A DNA stretch of 64,000 bases from Enoplolaimus lenunculus (GCA_030248215.1 JASANG010003915.1:124001-188000); one strand, 5' to 3'. Positions 32,637 to 44,581 are shown, counted from the first letter of the stretch. Numbers and translations: made by a program. The notes: a model not told the origin generated them from the letters alone.

Positions 32637-33262
32637 ATGTGATAAGTTGGGTAGGCCAGGGTACGACAGTTTTTAGTTCTGAGTTCTCAGCAGCTGAAAA
32701 GGAGGGACGCTCCGAGGAGGTTTCGAACTCGGTGGACAGATTGTCAGTCCAGCGTGCTATCCACTGAGCCACGCCGCCTCAAATCAACTGCTGAGTTTTT
32801 CTGTTTTTATGCCTTATAAGAACCTCAACATTATACACATGTATCTTGATTCTTCCATGTTTTTACTGCTGCTGCATATGAAAGCACTACATATGTCGGA
32901 GTGATTTTTACCGATGTGCAGCATCAGCATGAGGTTATTACTTGTCTCTATGCATCAGCATGTCACATCCCTCGGTTTTTCAAGAAGGTCGTCCCTTGAC
33001 TGCCAACTTATGTATTTTTGGTTCTACCGCGACAGTTTGCCATTGCGGTCCCATCGTGGCCACCATGTGATAAGTTGGGGAGGCTAGGGTACGACAGTTT
33101 TAGTTCTGAGTTCTCAGCAGCTGAAAATGAGGGACGCTCCCTGGAGGTTTCGAACTCGGTCGACGGATTGTCAGTCCAACGCGCTGTCCACTGAGCCACG
33201 CCGCCTCAAATGAACTGCTGAGTATTTCTGTTGTTATGCCTTATAATAACCTCAACATTTAT
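32637..33262 (-). repeat. Tandem pair of tRNA-like repeats
   Basis: Units 32637-32835 and 33066-33262 are close copies (GATAAGTTGGG.AGGC, GACGCTCC, CACTGAGCCACGCCGCCTC, TATGCCTTATAA). The minus strand of each has box A TGGCTCAGTGG and box B GTTCGAAAC. Between them is TTTTTCAAGAAGGTCGTCCC, related to sequence at 32205. Anticodon arms do not pair well. Confidence 0.65.
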
Positions 33263-33917
33263 TTTTTCGCCAATGCAATTGACGCCTAAGCTTTTGCACT
33301 CATTCCCGGTCATTTATTGAAAATTATGTCCAAAGCTAATTAAACGTATAGCAAAATAATAAACGCCTTTTTAGCTTAGTTCTGCATCATCTGAAAACAA
33401 AGAATTTCACATATATATAAATAAGTGATAAGTGGTTGAAAAACGTAAAATTCTCTCTTTGGTGCCTAAAATTTATGATTGCGCCTAAAAATGTATGGTC
33501 AGTCGCCAGTTGGCGCCTAGTTATAGTACATAAATGAAACCTTGAGCTACGGTGTTTGTAAATGCACAGAATTTCGCAAAAACCTGGTTACCGTATTCAC
33601 TTCTATGGCGTTTGTATGTATTTGATTTTAGCTTTCACAACCTATATAATTGTATTAATTTGATACTTTACCATTACAGTTAATTGTAACTAGCAAATTA
33701 GATATACCGAAATATGTCTGTAAGTTTGGTTGCATTTCATTGCACATTGTAGCCCGTGTTTACGCGCTTTGATGATAATAAGTTTATTTGTGAAACAGAA
33801 TTTAGTATTTCCACGTGTAAAAAGTTTTATTATATTTCGAACCACAAAGGTTTATAACGGATACCAGAACCGGATATCCGATCGATCTCAGATATATATG
33901 CGTATGTATATATGTTA
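33263..33917. other. Unassigned spacer
   Basis: Low-complexity GCGCCTAAAA words near 33460-33520 and A+T-rich sequence. No coding signal. Confidence 0.3.
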
Positions 33918-34740
33918 GAGATGTCTCGAAGCCGGGGCCATACGGTACCGTGGACGGTACCAGAAAAACGATGTCCCGTGGTACACTTTAGCCAGAATCC
34001 GAACGTAGCACAGTAATTTTATTTCATTACCAAAGCAAAATGTGGCGTGACGCGATATAACAACGGTATCGTGCTCCAAGGTACATGCTTACGCAAAAGG
34101 TGCATAAAATTTGATGTTTAGTGTATTTTGCTGGCCCCGGCCACAGGTAAAAGCCCAGCCCCAGGACATTTTTATATAACAAATTTTCACGGTTCCAACG
34201 AAAATTATATTTCATCCGAAGCAGGAACAGGAATTCGTTTTTTACCGGAAAGGAACACAGAGCGATGTTGTATGAAAAAATGCCCACCCAGACACATTTT
34301 TATGGGGTCACAGTTTTATAGTATTACATAAAAATGACCACCATTAAAAAGAGACACGTTCATTTTTACACAGCCAATATAGATATGAAATATTGACCCC
34401 ATGAAAATTTGACTCCGCTTCAATTTAGCCAAAGGTTGCAACAGGAATGATTAGGAGCAGCTTACTAAATAAGTGTGCTGAATATAATGCTTGGTAGACA
34501 GCGTCATCCAGATACCATTCAATACACTTGTAGATTCCTAATGGGCAAACTTGAGATGTTTTGTGGTCAGAGGGTGCCGGGGCCATTCCGTACTATGGGT
34601 GGTACCAGAAAAACAATGTCCCGTGGGTAGTGGCACACATTAACAGTATCTGAACCCAGAACAGTAAGTTTATTACATTAACATAGGTAAAATGTCACGT
34701 GCCGCGATATGACAGATAACAAATGCATTAAACACTAACT
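33918..34740. repeat. Diverged direct repeat pair
   Basis: GCCGGGGCCATACGGTAC..GGACGGTACCAGAAAAACGATGTCCCGTGG at 33932-33985 recurs as a diverged copy at 34575-34625, and the following CAGTAA.TTTATTNCATTA, GTAAAATGTC.CGTG words also recur. Family unknown; the stretch between has no gene. Confidence 0.5.
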
Positions 34741-34759
34741 TATTAACATACGTAAGAGT

Positions 34760-34915
34760 GTCAAAAAAGAAAACCCGGACGCGTTTTTTCCTGGAAGAAA
34801 AATAGGGACCGGGAATTTTTTAGAATGCAAACCCAGACCCGGAATTTTTAACAATGCAAATCCGGACCCGGATTTATTGTACGGGCAAACCCGGGCGCCG
34901 AATATTTATAACTTA
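34760..34915. repeat. Imperfect short tandem repeat (CCCGGAATTTTT)
   Basis: Four or five diverged units of about 35 bp, each with a CCGG(A)CCGGAATTT-like core followed by AATGCAAA. Confidence 0.45.
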
Positions 34916-35518
34916 AAAACTGAAAAATGATCCTAATTCAACACCTATGATCTTTACTCAATTCTGTAACACAGTGGCATAGGTAACGCTTCAATATAAA
35001 AAGTAAAACGATGCATGTTAACCGGTTTAATGACAGAAGACTGAAAAAGTTCGGTTGGTGGTAGTTTTAACTGGAGTTGTGCGAAAGATTAAAGTTTCTG
35101 TAACGGTTATTTTTCACCATCTGATTTCGGTAGAAAATTCAGTATTTTTACTTTGCGCTTCCGGCTCTGGTATTTTTAAAATCCTATTATATCATGAACG
35201 AAGTATTTTGCTGATATGTATGAGAAGAAGCTCGAAGATTTTCGACAATTTTTCCTCTGCTGTAGCAAGCATTTGTAGCGAAATTTAGATTGTTTTCAGC
35301 TTTTAATAGTCACTTTTCAGCGGGAAATGTATTTTTAATAATTAAGAGTAATTTTCAAATTTAGTTAGTCTCTTGGTATATTTAGGAGATTGGTCGCGAT
35401 TTGCATTGCAATCTATCGAGACTCAAAAAATAGAGGCCGAGTTCGAAACCAGCTGAAAACTCAAACTTACAGAAACGGAACCTATTAATTCATAACGACT
35501 ATAGATTTACCTTATACA

Positions 35519-35524
35519 TTTCAG
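35519..35524 (+). promoter_or_regulatory. Splice acceptor just upstream of the SmF start codon
   Basis: TTTCAG, then six bases (TCTGCA) before ATG. It supports ATG 35531 as the true start and implies an upstream non-coding exon or a spliced leader. Confidence 0.55.
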
Positions 35525-35530
35525 TCTGCA

Positions 35531-36651
35531 ATGCCAGTAAACCCGAAACCGTTTCTGAACGGCCTAACCGGAAAACCAGTAATGGTGAAGCTCAAATGGG
35601 GCATGGAGTATAAAGGCTTTCTGGTCTCCGTGGATGGATATATGAATTTACAGGTATATAATGTGTCGCAATATTTATCTGATTCTATTAAAAGCAATGT
35701 GTAGTTGCTACCTGTCAACTTGCCAATGCATTGTTTTCTAGAATAAACTGTCTAGTTGAGATAGTCAAATAATTGTTTTGTATTACTTACACTGCAGGCA
35801 ACATTTTATTAGACAATTATCACCGCTTCTGAAATTTGATCTGGGGTGCACTGTACCGTTTAAAAGCGATCAAAGTAGTTGCCATCGTTTCTTTAATATT
35901 TTAGCTGGCAAACACAGAAGAATACATTGATGGATCTTTGACCGGAAATCTTGGTGAAGTGTTGATAAGGTAAGAATTCAACATTTTTGTTTGCGATAAA
36001 ACCGATAATTGAGCTGTTAGCTAATAGATAATTTGCATATTAGCATAGTTTATAAGCCTAAATTAGGACTTTTTACAATATTTCACTAATTATTAAGGTT
36101 AAAAGCAATATAATTTCAGCACTAAAGGGGTTTTAGGTGCGAGGAATTTGAATAAATAGTTTACAAACATCCAAAACCGATAATTGAATAGTTAGATAAT
36201 AGCTAATTTGCATATTAGCTTTATTGACAAGACAAAATTACGACTTTTTAAATTATTCCAAAAATTATTAGGGTGGCTGAAGGGTTTTTGGTGCGAGGAA
36301 TCTGAAGAAATTGCTTACAAACCTCCAAAACCGATAAATGAATAGCTAACTAACAACTAATTTACATATTACCTCAATTGCTTACGTGTGTTCGAGCTTC
36401 GCTCAATAAATGTAGCCCACTACGACTGGTTTATGCAGCTGCACGGACAGTGTTGCAAATTGTGTAAAAGTACGTTCCTGTCGAAATGGTATGAAATAAA
36501 AGCGGTACAAGCGATATTAATCCTTAGTTGATTATCAGTGTTATCTGTGTAAATCCAGTCACTACTTGTCTAAATAACTTGTATTCCCTGTTTCAGATGC
36601 AACAACGTGTTATACATTCGAGGTGTTGAAGACGAAGGCGACATGCAGTGA
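35531..36651 (+). CDS. SNRPF: Small nuclear ribonucleoprotein F (SmF)
   Basis: Three exons join in phase: 35531-35653, 35905-35969 and 36597-36651 (stop TGA), giving 80 aa. The protein begins [20 protein letters not shown] and carries the Sm1 motif ([21 protein letters not shown]) and the Sm2 motif ([11 protein letters not shown]), ending VEDEGDMQ. Human SmF is 86 aa with the same layout; only the acidic tail is shorter here. SmF is one of seven Sm proteins forming the ring on the U1, U2, U4 and U5 snRNAs and works in pre-mRNA splicing. A splice acceptor TTTCAG lies only 6 nt before the ATG, so a 5' UTR intron or a trans-spliced leader is likely. Intron 2 holds a dispersed repeat. Confidence 0.95.
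35990..36370. repeat. Two diverged copies of a dispersed 150-190 bp repeat in SmF intron 2
   Basis: GCAATATAATTTCAGCACT, GGTGCGAGGAAT.TGAA, CCAAAACCGATAA.TGAATAG and AATTTGCATATTAGCT recur twice here, again at 47560-47860 and partly at 63690-63800. Confidence 0.6.
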
Positions 36652-38040
36652 ACCTGTTATTGTTTATGTGTACAACTATCTGGCAATGATTTTTATTTTT
36701 GTGAGCTGAGAAACCAAAGTTAAATTTAGCTTTGGAATCTTTTGGATAGGTTTATAACAATTCGGCATATAAAATATGCTTCCACTGAGATTTCTAGAAT
36801 CGTAAATCTCATTCTAGTCGTATCGGCGCATCCCTAATTATTTCTACATAAATTTCACTTGTTTTCTGAGCAGGTAAACGGCTATTATAGGCATGTCAAT
36901 AATTTCAATATCTTTATGGTTAATTTGTCACAGACAATTTTATACATTGATAAGTGTTACCTGTATGTTGTGAAAACGTAATTGGTATACCAGTTGTGTG
37001 TTGTTCTTTGATTTGTTATATAACCATTGTTTTTATGGTCAATGTTACTTTAAGGGGCGTAACAGTAGATTAAGCGTATGCCTAAGCCTAACTCTAGTAT
37101 TCTAGTTTGAAGGTTATGATCTTGGTTTTTCGTTCCAATTTTCTCGATGCAGCTTTCCTTGGAGAAGAATTGTAATATGACTGATGTAAATGTTCCCCCA
37201 CGGTAAGAGTTTACTGGAAATTAATCCAAGCTTTTGCTTAAGCTCACTGCAAAACGTATTCGGCCTGATTATTCCATGGAAAAATTAGAGATTTTTAATT
37301 TAAAATTACAAGTAAAGAAAGTAATGTTGGGCTTTTTGCAAATGAATTGCTTCATGTAGATATATTCGTGAGAGTTGAAAAATTTCAGAATTTAAAGTCT
37401 GGAATGCGAGCCAAAATGTCTGAAATTTTAGACACGTTTTCTTAAATACCATTGTGTTCGATATGAATGTACATTAGTCGTATTTCAAGCTTTGGATTAT
37501 ATCGGACGCACCCAATTATTTAAAATGTCACTGACAACTCGATTAACATTTTTTGCACTCGGGAAATTTTTTCGTTCATATCAATATACTGCACCCGTTC
37601 GATTTGAAATAAAAAATCTCCGTTGTATTGACTAAAATAATTCGTTACCTGAACTTTTTATATTCAAATATCAATTTTCTGTTATTTTAAATCGTTTCCC
37701 ATTTAACATTCGATTACATTCTGTTAACCAATATAGGAACTGAGAAAAGTTTTACGCTGATGGCCGCACCGCGGTCCCAGAACAACAACAAGTATGAGTG
37801 CAGCTTAAGCAAAACACTCGTGCTCACGTATAAATAGGCTTAGGGGTGCTTAAGACTAACGCATAGTAAAATTTTTTTGCATTGGTTTACTTATGTGTTG
37901 ACATGTGATGTTAGCTTATGGCTGTTCCGTTTGCACAATAAAACAGTGTTGCATTTTTTTATGGAAAAAGAGCGTATTAATGGTCTTGGCTCGTGTGTAC
38001 TTTTTTGCCGTCCCAAAATCCCACCGTCCCAGATAAATAC
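36652..38040. other. Spacer with repeat fragments
   Basis: Contains the hexamer-family fragment 37040-37100 and a scrap of the AAGACA-type element near 37330-37450. Otherwise unassigned. Confidence 0.4.
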
Positions 38041-38115
38041 CAGGGTACAACCGGAGGTCTGCCTACGGGTGGAGCAGAAAATCTACCGCCGGCTCCGGTA
38101 GAATTTTTGCTGAAC
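38041..38115. repeat. Fragment of the CAGGGTGCAACC hAT-like family
   Basis: CAGGGTACAACCGGAGGTCTG at the left, as in 19562-19645; the right end is lost. Confidence 0.5.
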
Positions 38116-38625
38116 AGTTCACCTAAACTTCTGAATAGCCTAAGCTTAAGACTGAGACTAATGTAAGCCGGACTCTGAACCTAAGACTAAATCCAAGCTA
38201 ATTTTGATTTATCCAGGATATTGGGATTTCCCAACCCGTGAAAGTGCTATTTTTGGACCTTGGGATTCTCGAGAAATTAGGATTTTGAGAAATTGGAATA
38301 TTATTTGCTTCAACCTAGCTGTGACAAAATTTGTTGACCTTTGGTGCCTGTTGAATATAGATAGGATAAGATATCCAGATTTGAAAAATATTCGAAAAGA
38401 AACGTATATCCAAAATGCTATTGTGTAAATAATTTTTTGGAATAATTTGCATTGTTTCACCATCAAAGGTCTTAGTTTTCAGTTTAGCTTAATCTGACAT
38501 TTACCGGAATATACTATGACTCCGTATTTTTTAGTTATCTCAAAATTAACCTGTGAAAAATTTGCATCGAATACGCACCGTCAAACACTAAATTTATTAC
38601 CTTTGCAAGAAAATTCTACTTATAT

Positions 38626-39267
38626 CAGGGTGTAAACCAGGGTACAAAAGGAGGTATGTCTGTTCCGGCAATTTCTGTAGCAAAATTTTGCATAATTTTG
38701 CAAAATTTATCTGTTTAGCGAGTTTCGTTTTATTTTTGCCACAATTTTCAGGAAAGAATTTTAAAATTTCGCAGAAAATTAGCGTATAAAATTGGACAAA
38801 ACAAAGTTTTGCAGATATTGGCTCAAATTAACTATATAATTAACCCATCTTCTTTCTACCTAATTTCGCCTCACCTCCGGCTCCGGCGATTTTCGTTGAC
38901 CTCCGGCTCGGGTACTTTCAACGTCCGATTGCACCCTGGTGTAAACGAATAAAAATAACGGAAACGGAAAGCAGATATTGAAGTATGAAACTTTCAAAGA
39001 TGTTTTCTTTTTCTGCAAATACAATTGAGACCTGCAAATATTCACCAGTCATTCTGAAATTTTTAAGAAAAAATGGCGGATTCTCCGTAATTTTTATGAC
39101 TTTGGATGAATTTCGTCATTTTGTTTCATTTTGAACAATTTCAGCCTACTCTGTTTAATGAAAAATTACACTAATTTTTTAAGCGTAGAAATAACAGCTT
39201 TTCCGATATTTTTATAACCGAAACGGATACCGATTTTTACCGGAAACGGATATCCCAGTTGCACCTG
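38626..39267. mobile_element. CAGGGTG hAT-like element with a second copy nested in its end
   Basis: The outer element starts CAGGGTGTAAAC and ends CCAGTTGCACCTG. Its first bases are interrupted by an inner element of the same family at 38638-38938. Confidence 0.75.
38638..38938. mobile_element. Nested CAGGGTG hAT-like MITE
   Basis: CAGGGTACAAAAGGAGG to GTCCGATTGCACCCTG between perfect 8-bp duplications GTGTAAAC (38630-38637 and 38939-38946), which are themselves part of the outer element's end. Confidence 0.8.
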
Positions 39268-39420
39268 TGAGAAACAAGACACCGTAAAGAGCTATCGCAG
39301 CCAGCTAAAGTTTTTGACTGCAACATGCATATTTTTCCTAATTTTACGGATCATTGCAGTGGCAAAATGCCAGACCGAATATTATTGCTGACCAACACAG
39401 AACATCAAAAGAAGTACTTA

Positions 39421-39868
39421 CTGTACTGTCTCGAATAAGAGGGGGTAGTAAGAGGGGGTCCCCATTTTGAGTCCGAATCAATAGGAGTCCGTATCCCTAA
39501 TAAAAGTCCGTAAGTGGATAGAGTCCCTAAGCCCTAATTAGAGTCCATAAATGTCAATTAACTCTAATTGTAGCGCATAAATGACTCCAGGAACCAAATA
39601 ATTTGAGTTTGAAACTTTAAAGCGTACGTAAATTTTAAAAGTATATACATTCCTAAGTATAACCTTGTATTGTCGCTCAAGCTATTGACGTAAGACAAAT
39701 AAACGTTTAATTCAACGGATAATCGCAGTACCGGATATATATCAGTAACCAAGGGCGGCGGAGCGTGGGTTAAAAATAAATAACAGTCCGTAACCGAATA
39801 ACAAGGGGGATACCCTCTGGAGAGGCCAAATAAATATCAGTCCCCCTCTCTTATTCGGGTCACTACAG
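39421..39868. mobile_element. TA-flanked element with CGAATAAGAGGGGG ends
   Basis: CTGTACTGTCTCGAATAAGA and TCTTATTCGGGTCACTACAG are inverted, with TA on both sides. The interior repeats GAGTCC(G/A)TAA words. Non-coding, single copy in the window. Confidence 0.6.
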
Positions 39869-40053
39869 TAAGAACCAAAAACGCGATCTATTTTAGATAA
39901 CTCATATCTGGAGACCATTTTAACGTGGTTTACATTGCCTGATAGCAGCTTTCTGTAACTGCCCTTAATTGGTTTTGCATAATTGCGTTTTAGTGTGAAA
40001 AAGATTTTATTGCGTTGCGTTAAACTGTGTTATAATTTGTCATTTCGTATTTC

Positions 40054-40241
40054 GGCCCATGTAAAGATCAGGGACGGAACGTTTTTTTGTGGGACTGCGG
40101 TAGAGTTAGCTTAAGTTTTACGGAAATTTTTTTGCTTGGCTTAGGCCTTAATAGGCTTAGGAACAAATTCATTCTTACGCTTAGGCTTAGGACTAGAGGT
40201 ATGCTTAGAATGCGGTTCCGCCCCAGTTCTTTACGTTGGCC
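40054..40241. mobile_element. hAT-like MITE with TTAGGC-like core, copy G
   Basis: GGCCCATGTAAAGATCAGGG on the left, CCAGTTCTTTACGTTGGCC on the right, 8-bp flanks CGTATTTC and CATATTTC (7 of 8). Confidence 0.75.
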
Positions 40242-41474
40242 CATATTTCTTATATTCGCTGTTTCGTTATGTTTCTACTTCTTGATTTTTAAAATTTGTA
40301 TTGAAAGGAAGGTGTGAAAATTTACACTTTCATAATTGAGTTGGATGGGAACGGGAATAAAATATTCATATGACAGTGGGTTAATAATAAACCCTTAACG
40401 GCGCATTTGAAAAATGTATTCGACGAGTCTATGAAAAAACACCACTCTGAAACCGCCACTGGTCGTAGTGCAGCTTTAAAAATTTATTTGACTTTTATGC
40501 CAAGTCGCGTTACATACTGGGTGCCACTTTAAATTCTGACCGTTCTTGATTTAATAAAACGCCAAGCCTAACTGAGTATGACACTAATTAGTAAAAGACT
40601 ATAGCTTGAAAATCTGACAATCTGTAAAGGGCACATGTAAATTTCCAATGAACTCAAACTTTTGATTTCAAACCCCCAGGCTAAGCAATTTATCATACAT
40701 CAAAATAGTGTAAAAGTACTTTATCAGCGATTCTAGCTGTTTGAATAATGAACAGCTTAGTGTGCGGTTGTTGTCGACAAACGCATCCTGCTTATTGTTT
40801 CAAAATGCGGATTTACGTTCATAGCAATCAGTTTGTGGGTTAGGGTACTTCCCTAGAGCAATAAGTTAAAACAAGTGCATGAAAAACGAAAATTGAGGTT
40901 TGGAAACCCTAAAAACGCAAAATTGAGCTTCGGATATCCGAAATATTAAATTTAATTACCGATACCTGGATATGAAAAAATATCTGATACACCATCACTA
41001 CTGATGAATAAAATTTCGCTGGGGAATCTATGATATGCAATCAAAAATTGACCAAGACGTTTCATGGCTGGCCTCGGTCTCTGATTTTAACCGAGACTGT
41101 CTATCCGTGGCACCCAGGTAGTTGAAGCTCAACCTAATGTCCCCAATTTTATAGTAGGAAATATGTCCAAGTGCTCCATTATTAAATACAAAACCTTTTA
41201 AATGATTTTATTCATGCAAAATGCAATATCAAAGGTAAAAGCAATTCGATAATTACGAGCTAATTCATAATAGGAATTCTACGCGAGTCAAGCACAAGTA
41301 TAATCTGTTCCAATTTTTTTGTTTGTCAAGTTTTATATATAATTTTATTTCTGATTTAAGTCATCACCCAGATTATCTCTACAAAACACAAAATAATATA
41401 AATTCTTTGTTAATCGATTGAAGAGATCGATATCAAAACTCCGTATTTCTGTTGGAACCAAGAACTACTAAAAT
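40242..41474. other. Unassigned spacer
   Basis: A+T-rich; no repeat ends or coding signal recognised. Confidence 0.3.
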
Positions 41475-41822
41475 CAGGATGTAAACGGGTAGTTAAAATA
41501 ACGAAAACGGATAGTAATCGAAATCACAAACACGGATATTGAAGTATAAGTACTTCAAAGATATTCACAATATTGAGACATGAAAATATTTGCCACGCTT
41601 TCTAAAATTTTAAAGATCAAATGGTGGATGATCCGAAATTATTTTAGATGAATGTGGTAAATTTAATGTCATTTCCAACAATTATAGCACATCTGTAGTG
41701 AAAAACTATGAGATATAAGTAGTAATAAGTAATTTTATACGTAAAAGTAACGAAATTTTCGGCATTTCTACAACAGAACCAAATACCGATTTTTGCGGAA
41801 ACGAATATCCGATTACACCCTG
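41475..41822. mobile_element. CAGGGTG hAT-like MITE
   Basis: CAGGATGTAAACGGGTAG to AATATCCGATTACACCCTG, 8-bp flanks ACTAAAAT and ACTGAAAT (7 of 8). The interior AACGAAAACGGATAGT matches 22330-22541. Confidence 0.75.
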
Positions 41823-42441
41823 ACTGAAATGCAGGTTACATGACACATCATGTGCAAATACAATGAAAAAATAAATTTTAAGTATGTAATAAGTATTTTT
41901 GACAGGTTAGCAATAATCTAACTTTGTACCAGATAAGACAACTCAATCATTACGAATCAGTAATAAAACTAACTCTTTTCATTAGTTTAATACCATCTCC
42001 CGCGAATTTTGCATTTTTTTGCTTATCTATATATACTAGGAACAGATACCAGCTATTTAACACACTGTGCTGCAATACCTACGAACACAGATGTGCCTAT
42101 ACGAGCGTGAAATGTAGGCTTAAACTGTTGCATAAATTAGAAAACAACATCCGAAACAAATTAAACATAAAACTGAACCAAACTGCAGAACCACAACAAT
42201 CCATGACGACCATGCAAAGTAGCATTTAGGTTCAACAACTTATGTGATTGTCATTGAAGGGTCTGCTGAAATCAAAATAACATTGCAGACGAACACTGCG
42301 CATATTAGTTTGCATTAAAGACGGAAGTATAGTTTTGATAAAATAGATTATACTGTATGTACAATAATATCACCATCTGCATTCAGTTAAAAAACGTACA
42401 CGCGTATACCATTGTCGCATGTTATGATGGGTTAAATATTT

Positions 42442-43379
42442 TCAAGATATGCAACACGAACTACAACAACCTTTGGCACAAGCTCCTGATCCACCGCGGC
42501 CTACGCGACGCCGTGACGAATCTCGTTGTCGAAACAAAAAATTCATCTCTCGGACAATTTCTGCGAAAACTGTGTTGACGTTTTGAGCAATTTTCGCCGA
42601 ACACTCAACGAAAGGGCAGCCCCAAAATTCAGCAAGTGCTAAACCATCTTCAGGCTTTACTTGACGAAGACGACTTAAATCGCATTTGTTGCCCACAAGC
42701 AGAATCGGAACCTGATCTGTACCTTTAACCCGAACAATCTGATCTCGCAAATTACGAATGTCGTTGAATGTTTGCTGAGAAGTGATGGAATATACTATAA
42801 CAAAGCCGTGGCCATTCTTGATGTATAAGTCACGCATTGATGCAAACTGCTCTGTACCTGCAGTGTCAAGAATCTCTAGAACACAAGGGGAACCGTCAAC
42901 CTAAAAATAGAACATATATAATCACTAATAATTGATTACATATAACACCACGTTTTTGCATAAACCACATTGCAATCGGAGGTGAAAAGTACCGAAACTA
43001 AAAACTGTAGGCGAAGCAAAAATTAGGTACCAAAAATGATATCGCATTTGTTCGCAGTTCCTTTCAAATTTTTCCTGAATAAAGGTATATATGACTATCA
43101 TGCTACATACGCATCAAATTATATAAAATCTTTCCAAACCGAAAAAGAAATATGAACTCAACTCCGTTTTTCAAAATTTGCTATCTGACGTGTTAACATT
43201 TAGCGTTCAATACGTCGTCGGGGTGAGCATATACTTACTTCGATTTCTTTTCTGTAAAAATCTTCAATTGTAGGATCGTATTTTTCAATAAATGTGTTTG
43301 TCACAAACTGAACTGTAAGAGCACTTTTTCCTACACCACCGCTGCCCAAAACAACCACTTTAAATTCACGCATAGGCAT
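42442..43379 (-). CDS. RAP2: Rap2-type Ras family small GTPase
   Basis: Two exons join in phase: 43379-43239 and 42900-42442 (stop included). MREFKVVV at 43373 fits the family start and gives 197 aa; ATG 43379 adds only Met-Pro. The P-loop GSGGVGKS, effector loop [15 protein letters not shown] (Phe after Asp as in Rap2, not Rap1), DTAGTEQ (Thr where Ras has Gln61, the Rap hallmark), NKCD and SAK are all present. Rap GTPases switch between GDP and GTP states at membranes and control adhesion and cell shape. The C-terminal part is longer than in human Rap2 (183 aa), with an Arg-rich stretch (SSRRRVGRG) and a run of cysteines ending CCIS. CCIS should be a CAAX box favouring farnesyl, with nearby cysteines open to palmitoylation; that is inference. 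A likely 5' UTR acceptor (CTTCCAG) lies about 65 nt upstream of the start. Confidence 0.95.
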
Positions 43380-43421
43380 GGCAACGGAATCGTTTAAATG
43401 ACTAGGGTTTGGTGTGCGCAC

Positions 43422-44052
43422 AGGTAACGTTTCAGCGCTAGCTGGAAGAGTTCAACGTAAAACTCAGCAGTAAACTTGCAGCTATCACACGAAATGAACA
43501 CCTGATGATGCTATTACAGGTACATTCTGCAAAGACCGACTACTCTACAGCATTGCGTATTGTATGGTGAAAATAAACATTCGTATTTCGTAGCGCTTGT
43601 TATCACTAAATAACAAATGAAAACAAGTCAACTATTTAAAAGAAAAACAATTTCTAAGTTTTCTATTGTTAGGTAAATCAGTAAGACCAGTATATATAAA
43701 AGCAACGAACGCAATACAAATAATTAATAGTGAAGTAAGAATTTCCAAATGCACAAGCTCTCCGGGGGTCCCGATTTTATCGGGGCTCAGGGCCAGGATA
43801 TCTGAGTGATACATAGTTGTGTCGTTTGTTCAATTATGGTTTATATAAAACTGTACGCATTACTGGGTGAGAACCTACGTATATAGCCTGCTAAAACAGA
43901 TCTTTGCTTATTTCAATGCTGTATTTGATTTGACCTGATTGTAAACTGATATCAAAGTTAATAGCTTTAAGCTCCGAGATCGAAAGATAAAAGTCAGTTC
44001 GTTAGTGTGTCAACTAAGGATAAATTTAGAAGCCTAATTGTCGCATTTCAAC
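43422..44052. other. Spacer upstream of the Rap2 gene
   Basis: Should hold the Rap2 promoter and 5' leader; no defining element recognised. Confidence 0.3.
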
Positions 44053-44390
44053 CAGGGTGCAACCGAAATTGCAATTTACAAAAATTACCGGAAACGAAAC
44101 CGGAAAATGAAAAATACATGCCACCGAAAATTCATTATAATTTTTGCAATATTATTGGTGCAATTTGCAAATAGGTATTCGCTTTATCTGCTGCATTTTA
44201 CATTTTCATAATCCACCGAAGTAAAGTCTACCTTCGATGGTATACTAATGAAATCTATTTAATTTTTATCGTCATGTTTTCGTAAATTATCTTAATTTCT
44301 ACAGACTGAATTTAATACCGGAATTTTGAATTCCGGAAAAAATTACTGGAACCGAAAAATGAAAAAATGGCGGAATGACTTTACGGATAA
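44053..44390. repeat. CAGGGTG hAT-like element, right end worn
   Basis: CAGGGTGCAACCGAAATTGC begins the copy; inside are ACCGGAAACGAAACCGGAAA and CCGGAATTTTGAATTCCGG. The right terminal bases are not recognisable. Confidence 0.55.
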
Positions 44391-44581
44391 TTGGTATTCA
44401 CAAGTATAATACGTACTAATTTAGCGTCTGTTGGCTAGCAACAATTCTCAGAAACGTTGCGTGAACAAATTGGCAACCATTCTATGGTTCTGTAAAGCTA
44501 AACTACAATCAATTATTGATAAATTAACTCATAGAAAACAATGTAATAGGTAAATGATGCAGACTTTTTATGCAAACGGGG

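Noticed and set aside
12504-33262. CRISPR-like regular repeats
   Set aside because: Repeats are dispersed transposon and tRNA-like copies without regular spacers; the context is animal nuclear DNA.
41924-42229. 101-codon ORF downstream of the Rap2 gene
   Set aside because: No domain, opposite strand to Rap2 and probably overlapping its 3' UTR.
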